Of a stretch of DNA of 64,000 nt, positions 57,313-64,000 are shown one piece after another. The position numbers and the translations under genes are program-made. Each line of letters opens with the position of its first letter. Position 1 is the first letter of the stretch. The stretch lies in NCBI GenBank assembly GCA_037501455.1, contig CM074858.1:14496501-14560500 (forward strand), in the 5' to 3' direction. The DNA comes from Lantana camara. Lineage: Eukaryota; Streptophyta; Magnoliopsida; Lamiales; Verbenaceae. The notes under the pieces are model-generated. The model was not told the DNA's origin, ran no database searches, and was given only the letters and a program-made list of their open reading frames with translations.

Positions 57313-57327
57313 CTCTTTGAACCTTTC

Positions 57328-57936
57328 TCATGCTTCATACAAAGATTCTCCCTCATATTGTCGAAATGATGTAATATCATTTCGGTACTTCATTATCTTA
57401 ATAGGAGGGAAGAATTTCGTCAGAAATGCCTGAGATAAGGTATCCCAACTCCGAAGGGTCTCATTGGGTATTGTGGCTATCCATGAGCGCGCCTTATCCC
57501 TCAAAGAAAAGGGAAATAATCTGACCCTTATTGCATCATCCGACACATTGTGCATCTTGAATGTGGCACATACTTCAAGGAAGTAGGATAAATGAGCTGC
57601 CAGATCTTTCGTAGCAAGACCTCCAAACTGGTTTTGTGGTAGCAAATTAATAGTAGCCGGTTTGATCTCGAAATTATTTGCTTCAATGGGAGGTCGAACT
57701 AGGTTGTTCTGAATTATCCCAGCATTTGGTGTATTGTAGTCCTTAAGTGCTGGATGTGGGGCTCTAGGTTCAACATTGAGATTTTGAGCCCTCCTATTAT
57801 TCCTGTTTTCTTCATCATCTGCCATAATATCCGGTGGTGCAAGTCTCTCTTGCCTGCGTACTCGCCTGATTGCTCTAAGTCTTCTCTTAATTTCCAGTGT
57901 GTAATCAACAGAATCAAAACTTAGAGTTCTTCTCAT
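57328..57936 (-). pseudogene. Athila gag N-terminus
   Basis: ATG at 57934-57936, 117 bp downstream of the primer site. 202 codons with a basic head (KRRLRAIRRVRRQERL) and the start of the capsid domain (FGGLATKDLAAHLSYFLEVC, RVRLFPFSLRDKARSW). TGA at 57328-57330 cuts the frame within the conserved gag core; it continues unbroken downstream from there. Confidence 0.9.
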
Positions 57937-58052
57937 GCACGAATTGCCTGCAAAAAGAAAGTCACTAGATTAAGCTTCAAATGAGAATAAACCAAGAATA
58001 AAATAAACAAGTCTAAAGTAATAGATAAAAGTATTAAAATAACTCTTAATTC

Positions 58053-58074
58053 AGCGACGTCCCCGGCAACGGCA
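58053..58074 (-). other. Primer-binding site of the Athila element
   Basis: On the minus strand TGGTGCCGTTGCCGGGGAC lies shortly after the LTR. It is the Athila-type site, taken as tRNA-Asp from family knowledge. Confidence 0.85.
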
Positions 58075-58083
58075 CCAAAAACT

Positions 58084-59722
58084 TGATATCCCTTAATTTA
58101 CTCTACCAAAACTCCTTCAAGTCGTGATTAGAATATGTAATCGTTTTAAAAGCCCAAGTGCAAGCTAAATGTCAAATTGTAACACAAGGGGTCGTGTCCA
58201 CGAGGAAGGGTGAATCAAGGATTATTTGCATACCAATTTCCATTCATTAGACTAGAGCAACACAAGTTATGAGGATGGATTAACTACTAATTAATAACTT
58301 AATTACTTAGTGAAATTGATTCAAATAAAAAGAGGCTAGGGAATAATAAGACACATGCAAATAGAGTTTTAATAATGTCCTAATTAGTGAATTTAACCCT
58401 TTAATCTTGTCACTAAATTATACCAATAATTCTTTCGAATCTAAGGTGCGTGTTAATTCCATTTCAGAAAATGTTTTCACAATTAACCAATAATAGACTT
58501 AACCAATCAAACAGGACAAGAGAGACTCCTAAACCAGCGGCTTGGCATAAGTTAAGAGGTCTACTAAGATAGTCGGAAAAAGATTAAATTTCTTTAACTA
58601 TTAAATTCCAACATTTCATGAAAACAACCAAGTTACTACAAATCTTTCGAAAATAAAGTAACTTTAAGAAATATACTTCAGATGGCCACTCCTCGTATAT
58701 TAATTTGCTCACATTTTCATGAATCCAAAGATTAAATCACTCATTCAGAAATTGTTTCAAACACATAGCATACGCATAATCATTCCCATGCCCAGATGAT
58801 TTAAGTACTCATAGTAAAACTCAAAGTCGTATTAATAGAACACATGAACTTAGAATTCAACATGGAAATTGCAATAAAAGAGGTCTTAAAAGTAAATAAC
58901 ATTCAAACCCTAAAACTATGTCTAGAGAATTCAAACGATAAACTGAGATTGGAAGGATTTGTTCAATGAAATGTAAATGACTAAAGCAGAAAAGAACTTG
59001 TGGAAGATGTCGACTTTTAATCTTCAAGAACTTCCTTCTAAATTTCTCTTCTCCCTAGATCTCTCCTTTTTTCTCTACTTTTTCTCTACTGTCCGATATG
59101 CTAAAATGGGAAAGTTATCTCCCTCCTTTTAAATCTGACCAACAACTGCTAAGAAACTACCAAAATCCAAAAAATCGCGTCTGCACAGGGTCGTGGTCGC
59201 GACCGAAAATAAGCATAAAAAGGTCGCGCCCGCGACCAACTAATAAAATCGTGTTTTCCGCCTGGTCGCGGCCGTGACCATATTTGAACAGAATTGGTCG
59301 CGGTCGTGACCCATTTTTCCTCATGTTTCGAGATTGCTCCACAAATTCGACAAAAAAATCACCAAAAATACCAGTCGCGCCCGCGACTGGAAATATGCAT
59401 AGGATAGGTCGCGGTCGCGACCTCATTTTTCCCAACTTTCGAGATTTGACATTTTATTTGGCAAAATTCATTTGGAAATACACACGGTCGCGCCCGTGAC
59501 CGAAAAACAGCTGGATGAGGTCGCGGTCGCGACCTCAGTTTGGTCAACTTCCGAGTTTTTGCTTCTTATGTCCATTTTTCTTCATTTTCGTCCCGTTTTT
59601 CGTACATCTTACTCCATTGTCGTTTGTACCTGAAAAGGGATCAAAGACTACAATTAAGCTAAAAAACATACAATGAATTGTTAATTTCTTAACAAAAATA
59701 CACACGAAAAATGGACTTAACA
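58084..59722 (-). repeat. 5' LTR of the Athila element (right copy)
   Basis: 1,639 bp. It holds the complete palindrome array (59189-59534) with eight palindromes. Confidence 0.93.
59189..59534 (-). repeat. GGTCGCG/CGCGACC palindrome array, right Athila LTR
   Basis: Starts at 59189, 59222, 59264, 59296, 59373, 59407, 59486 and 59519. These are four pairs with distances of 33, 32, 34 and 33 bp, and pair starts 75, 109 and 113 bp apart. Each of the last three pairs is followed by TTTCGAGATT, TTTCGAGATT or TTCCGAGTTT. Confidence 0.93.
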
Positions 59723-60188
59723 GTACTGAAGGTGGCCCTCCCGGAGCAGTCGAGGGCTCCTCTTCGGAAGGCGAGGGCAGTGACCCCTCAGAAGAAACCA
59801 ATGATAGGCTCACAGGAAAGAAGCGAGTGCTCGAAGCTCCTCGGCCTGAAATTCGCATCTAACTCACTGAGAAATTCCTGACCATCGAATTGCAGCCAGG
59901 AAATCTAGATAAGACCACACAGATAGGCTCCAATCTAGACGGTACCTCACAAATTATTATGATCGAGTTTCTGTGACAGAAACTTACCTTTCTTTAAAAT
60001 TCTGCGTAACGCTCGCAACTTTACCTGGACCGAGGAATGTGAGAAGGCATTACAAGACATGAAGCAGTACCTCTCACGTGCGCCCTTGTTAACGAAGCCG
60101 GTCCCCCGGAGAGAATCTGTTTGTTTATCTCTCTGTTTCTTCAGAAGCCACGAGCGCCGTCCTTGTCGTTGTTCCTTAGCGTAAACAT
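59723..60188 (+). pseudogene. Tat pol linker with reverse transcriptase deleted
   Basis: It resumes the Tat frame after the Athila insertion (EGGPPGAVEGSSSEGEG) to TAA 59860-59862, followed by the pre-RT motif TIELQPGNLDKTTQIG. Near 59950-59970 it jumps directly to the start of RNase H (NFTWTEECEKALQDMK, ending at about 60100). The reverse transcriptase, normally several hundred residues, is absent. Confidence 0.75.
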
Positions 60189-61034
60189 TTGTCATTATAT
60201 TATTTGAGCAAAACTTTGCAAGGGGCGGAAAAGAGATACATGGAGATAGAAAAGTTCGCTTTCTCCCTCGTCAATGCCTCCAGGAGGTTGAGGCCTTATT
60301 TTCAAGCTCATTCCATCACTGTGCTTACAGATCAGCCGCTCAAACAAGTACTCTCGAAACCGTACGTCTCAGGTAGACTAATCAAGTGGTCCATAGAGCT
60401 CAGCCAATTTGATATCAACTTCGAGCCTAGAACTGCCATCCAGGCTCAAGCAGTGGCGGATCTCTTGGTTGTGAGATTCGGTTTGGAACCTATACCCTCC
60501 CCAGATGACGGTCTTTGGTTTTTACACACTGATGGTTCCTCAACCTCCCAAGGGGGGGGAGCCGGGGTGACCCTCAGGGACCCTCGAGGAATTGAAATTG
60601 ACTACGCGATCAAACTAGCTTTCCACATCACCAACAATGAGACTGAGTATGAGGCCCTCATCCAAGGACTCAGAATCGCCCATCAGAATGGAGCCTCTCG
60701 AGTCACTGTTTACGTTGACTCTCAACTAATTGCTAGTCAGGTTGATGGCACTTATGAGGCTTGAGAAACCACCATGGTGCAATATATAGCGAAGGCTAAA
60801 GCAGTAATCGCCAAGTTTAAGGAGTTTTACCTACTACAGGTCCCACGAGCGGAAAACGAGCATGCGGATGCCCTCTCTAAATTTGTATCTGCTCTGGAGG
60901 GCACCTGCGAGCGTTCTGTCACTTTCCTTAGAATTGAGGAACCGTTGATAAGCGAGGGGAAACCCTCGGGTCAAGTGAACATGATCGACCCACCCGAGCC
61001 CTGTTGGCTTGATGACATCATCAAATTCCTATAG
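60189..61034 (+). pseudogene. Tat RNase H and archaeal-type second RNase H
   Basis: 60189-60764 carries the end of the retroviral RNase H (LQGAEKRYMEIEKFAFSLV, HSITVLTDQPLKQVL) and the second RNase H of the Tat group (WFLHTDGSSTSQGGGAG, NNETEYEALIQGLRIA, VYVDSQLIASQV). TGA at 60762-60764 interrupts it, and the same frame continues to TAG at 61032. The TDGS, NETEYEA and DSQL motifs keep the catalytic acidic residues. Confidence 0.85.
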
Positions 61035-62230
61035 AATGGAACTTGTCCGAGCGATAAAGTGGAAGCACGGAAAGTAAAGAGTAAAGCCCCTCGTTTCTCC
61101 CTCGATAATGAGGGTAAGCTCTTCAAGCGGTCTTTCCAAGGCCCTCCGATGAGGTGCCTAAGACCCTCGCAAGCGAGCGAAGTATTGGAACATGTGCACA
61201 ATGGAAGTTGTGGGGATCATTCTAGCGGTCGGATTTTGGCTAAAAAGGTGCTAAGGAGTGGGTTCTATTGGCCCTCAATGTTGCAGGACGCCATCAACTT
61301 CTCCAAGAAATGCCCTAAGTGCCAATTCCATTCCAACGTCCCTCAACTGCCAGCAATCCAAATGATCCCCATCGATGTTTGCCTTTCGACCAATGGGGCA
61401 TTGACATAGTCGGGCCCCTCCCCATGGTGGTCGGGCAGAAGAAATTTGTGATTCTCGCCGTGGATTACTTCACCAAGTGGGCAGAGACCGAAGCAGTCGC
61501 CAAAATAACGTTCAAAGTAGTAAGGGACTTCATTTGGAAAAATATTATCTGTAGGTATGGCATGCCGAGGGTGTTAATCTCAGATAATGGTCCGCAATTC
61601 ATCGCCGCTGACACACGAGAGTGGTGCTCAGAACTTGGCATCGAGCAACGCTTCACTTCCGTGGGCTACCCTCAGGCCAACGGTCAAGCTGAAGTCACCA
61701 ACCGGACCATACTCCAGCACCTAAAGATGATGCTCGAGAGTAAAAAGGGTGAATGGGCTGAAGAGCTCCAAGGAGCCCTCTGGGCATATCGCACCACCCC
61801 GCGAGCGGCCACAGGCGAGACCCCATATTCCCTCGTATACGGGTCCGAGGCTATGATACCCATGGAGATTGCACAAGAATCCGCACGTATCGCTTACTTC
61901 GAGGCTGCCGCCAACGAGTGTAACCGGGCGCTCGAGTTAGACCTACTGGATGGGAAGAGAGACACTGCTTGGGCTCGGATGCACAAGTACAAAGCATCCG
62001 TGGCCCACCAGTACAATAAGCACGTCAAAGAGCGAACCTTCCAGCTGGGGGACTTGGTCCTCAAAAAAGTTGAAATATCCAGACATGTGGGAAAGCTAGA
62101 CCCCAATTGGGAAGGCCTCTTCAAGGTCACCCAGGTACGGGCGAACAACACCTACCTGCTGGAGACTTTGCAAGGCGAGCGTCTCCCTCGACCGTAGAAT
62201 GCCTGCAATCTGAGAAGATTTTATGTTTGA
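61035..62230 (+). pseudogene. Tat integrase, frameshifted
   Basis: 61059-61376 holds the integrase zinc finger (H...H...CPKCQ) in frame 0. A one-base slip near 61378 moves the core to the frame of 61319-62197: GIDIVGPLP, AVDYFTKWAE, LISDNGPQFIA and YPQANGQAEVTNRTIL, with all three catalytic acids present, then FQLGDLVLKKVE. TAG at 62195-62197 is followed by NACNLRRFYV and TGA at 62228-62230, the usual end of this protein family. Confidence 0.88.
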
Positions 62231-62566
62231 GGCAAATCTTGTAAATCCCCGCTCGGGGCATACTGTATCTTCTTTTAACAAGAATACAAAGTACATCAGT
62301 AAGTCTTTTCATACATTGTTTGTTATTTACTTGATTCAGTTCATAATAAATTACGTCATCGGTTGCATCAATGCCTACTCTGTGTCGAGGGTATTCCACA
62401 TCAAACGGCTTGATATTTATTCTTGTGCGGGTCACTCTTAGGTGAGCGTACCCCCTCTGTAAATCAAAGCTGACGGTATGTTAAGGGTGCCCCATATACA
62501 ACAGCTTGACGACCTCAGATATTCGAACCCTTCTTAAACAAACAAGTCACAATCGAGGGTTGCTAC

Positions 62567-63458
62567 CTATGATGCATAGACACGGACACGGCGACACGGA
62601 CACGACATGACACGGACAAGGCGACACGGATTTTTTTTAAAATTTAGGCTCCGACACGGCTATATATATATATATATATATGTATGTATTAAAAATATTA
62701 AATTATGTAACACTAAGCCAAATATTCTTTACTTTATAACTGTAAAATAGTTTTTAACCTATACAAAGTCAATATATATACTCAATTATAGCAATTATTA
62801 TTTATTAATGTCATATTGAGGTTGGATAAATAAAAAATTAAAAAAAAACTGAATAACTTAATAAAGTAAAGTTACACTTTGAAGTTTAATGGGCCAAAGG
62901 CCCAAACATTAATTTATAAAGTTTAATATAGAGTTGGAGAAATAGATCGTTGGCTTAACCTAAAATGTAAAACCTAGTGCGCAGCCGATTAATCTACATT
63001 TCTCTCCAAAATTCTCGCCCCCTGAAACTGGTTCTCCTCCTTCCAAAATCTGAAAATCCCCTCCGCCACAAGTGATGGGTTCTCCTCCTCCCAAAATCCC
63101 CATCGCTGCCACTACTGCCATCACTGCCGAGGAGTACAACCTTCCACATGAGATTTGGCAGAAAATACGAGGATGATGATGCCGCCTCCTAACATCCTCA
63201 CAACGACCATATCCACCATTGTTACCACCGTAAATGCTGATCTATTAGCATCCGAGTTGATGAGAGATGGCGTTGGAGCTTCCTTCTCCCAAAAATCTAA
63301 ATCTTTATGGATCCGTGTCCAAGCTGTGTCGGACACTCCGATGTCCTCATTTTTTTTTTATAATTTTGGACATGGATTAGGCGTGTCGGACACGTGTCGG
63401 ACACGTGTCCATGTCCGACACTACACGCTGGCATTTTATGGCGTGTTCGTGCATTGCA
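62567..63458. mobile_element. Pack-MULE-like non-autonomous element, 892 bp
   Basis: It is flanked by a 9-bp near-duplication GGTTGCTAC (62558-62566) and GGTTACTAC (63459-63467). Subterminal clusters of GACACGG (left) and CGTGTCGGACACG (right) occur, and ends share an imperfect inverted ATGCA..ACACG. Inside is a gene-like fragment: a pyrimidine-rich leader, then ATG at 63075 and a 33-codon frame to 63176. A (TA)n run is at about 62659-62681. Confidence 0.55.
63075..63176 (+). pseudogene. Captured gene start inside the Pack-MULE-like element
   Basis: 33 codons beginning MGSPPPKIPIAATTA and ending EEYNLPHEIWQKIRG before TGA. The LPHEIWQKI string resembles the start of an F-box, but it is too short to assign. 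The preceding 150 bp look like a plant 5' leader. Confidence 0.35.
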
Positions 63459-64000
63459 GGTTACTACATGATTAATTACTCCAACTAGGTGCTGAATATC
63501 CCGGCTCACGCTTGTAAACCCTTTAATAGTCCTCATTGCATTGAATACGCGTACGCTCATTAAGGGGGAACACTTAGCTAATCCTTGTGTTGATTCCTCA
63601 GTTCAAGTTCAAACCCCAGCTACGTTCATTATGTTGCAATGATGGGGTTAATTCCTAATCAAAGATAAAACCTTAGCAAACTCCCTTATTGATTTCTAAG
63701 TTCCAGTTTATGCTACTACTACCCTCGTTACTACTCAAACTATTAAATTGGTTTTCGCCAAAGGCAAACACTTAGCAAAACCCTTGGTGGATTTCTAAGT
63801 TCAAGTTCAAGCCTTAAGTAGAGTATGGCCAGGGTGACCCTCATGCGATATACCCTCGTACCTATGCAATGATACACCATAAAACTTCAAACATCAAAGG
63901 AAAATCAGGGATACGTATGCAGGACATCACAGCACAGAAGAGAAGGCGTTGAACTCCATTAATTTAAAAAGAAGGAACTACATCTGCAAGCATAAAAAAT

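Larger units (their letters stand above)
48289..59722 (-). mobile_element. Complete Athila-clade Gypsy element (11.4 kb)
   Basis: LTRs at 48289-49912 (the element's 3' LTR) and 58084-59722 (its 5' LTR), with an exact duplication GTACT (48284-48288, 59723-59727). It has a tRNA-Asp-type primer site, a single gag-pol frame on the minus strand and an extra gene in the env position, as in Athila. By hand comparison the LTRs are roughly 3% different, plus a small indel inside the palindrome array. Six in-frame stops in gag-pol make it inactive. It interrupts the Tat protease/RT junction. Confidence 0.94.
44526..64000 (+). mobile_element. Tat-clade Gypsy element, 5' part to beyond the window, nested
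   Basis: It has a 5' LTR, a primer site reading TGGTGCCGTCTGTGGGA, gag, a protease, RNase H plus a second archaeal-type RNase H, and an integrase. The second RNase H before the integrase is diagnostic of the Tat/Ogre group. The element is interrupted at 48289 by an Athila element and resumes in the same frame at 59728. The reverse transcriptase is missing. The 3' LTR is not in the window. Confidence 0.85.
62231..64000 (+). other. Tat 3' untranslated region
   Basis: Non-coding sequence downstream of integrase. It contains the inserted element at 62567-63458 and three diverged copies of a unit of about 100 bp beginning ACACTTAGC/ACCTTAGC at 63569, 63667 and 63767. Tandem repeats in this position are common in Tat elements. 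The 3' LTR has not started by 64000. Confidence 0.6.

Overview
The window is nuclear DNA of a flowering plant, most likely a eudicot. The evidence is AT-rich intergenic sequence with long TA and GA microsatellites, plant-specific retrotransposon lineages (Ty1/copia, chromoviral Tekay/Del-like Gypsy, Athila and Tat Gypsy clades, TRIMs), a MuDR-type transposase, and one intact plant A-type cytochrome P450 of the CYP76 kind with a single short intron. The CYP76 resemblance weakly suggests an asterid. I see no bacterial, organellar or viral gene.

Layout. 1-3118 holds a decayed Mutator-like element whose ends carry arrays of a GCGATCGC palindrome. 3119-8150 is mostly non-coding, with a degenerate TRIM (5577-6012) and a possible broken host gene (6851-7151). 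8166-20345 holds a minus-strand coiled-coil host gene split by a Ty1/copia element (8284-19876, duplication TCTTC). That copia element is itself split by two solo LTRs of Tekay-like type (9131-13287, duplication CTTGA; 14324-16876 in reverse, duplication GTTCG). 20754-21210 is a hairpin MITE with a 9-bp duplication. 21306-22879 is the intact P450 gene. 23964-24308 and 24655-24975 are further MITEs. 25997-35751 is a complete young Tekay/Del-like Gypsy element with two 2,500-bp LTRs that differ by about 1% and only two coding lesions. 36020-37220 is a TRIM with three LTR copies. 39355-40588 holds two further MITE-like hairpins. 40714-43261 is a third solo LTR. 44526-64000 is a Tat-clade Gypsy element whose 3' LTR lies beyond the window. 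It is split by a complete Athila element (48289-59722, duplication GTACT, reverse orientation), has lost its reverse transcriptase, and carries a Pack-MULE-like insertion (62567-63458) in its 3' region.

Apart from the P450 and the split coiled-coil gene, almost everything is a nested transposon landscape. The insertion order can be read from exact target-site duplications: coiled-coil gene, then copia, then solo LTRs; and Tat, then Athila. LTR divergence agrees with this order (hand estimates: copia about 6%, Athila about 3%, Tekay-like about 1%).

The most striking unexplained feature is a shared architecture in elements of different lineages. Each carries an array of short palindromes (16-18 bp) arranged in pairs whose starts lie 31-34 bp apart, while the palindrome sequence itself differs between families: GTGACACGGGCGTGTCAC, GGGAACGGCCGTTCCC and GGTCGCGGCCGCGACC. 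The Mutator-like element has a looser analogue built on GCGATCGC. In the Athila element the same paired array occurs both in the LTRs and upstream of the extra 3' gene, which suggests a regulatory or self-recognition role.
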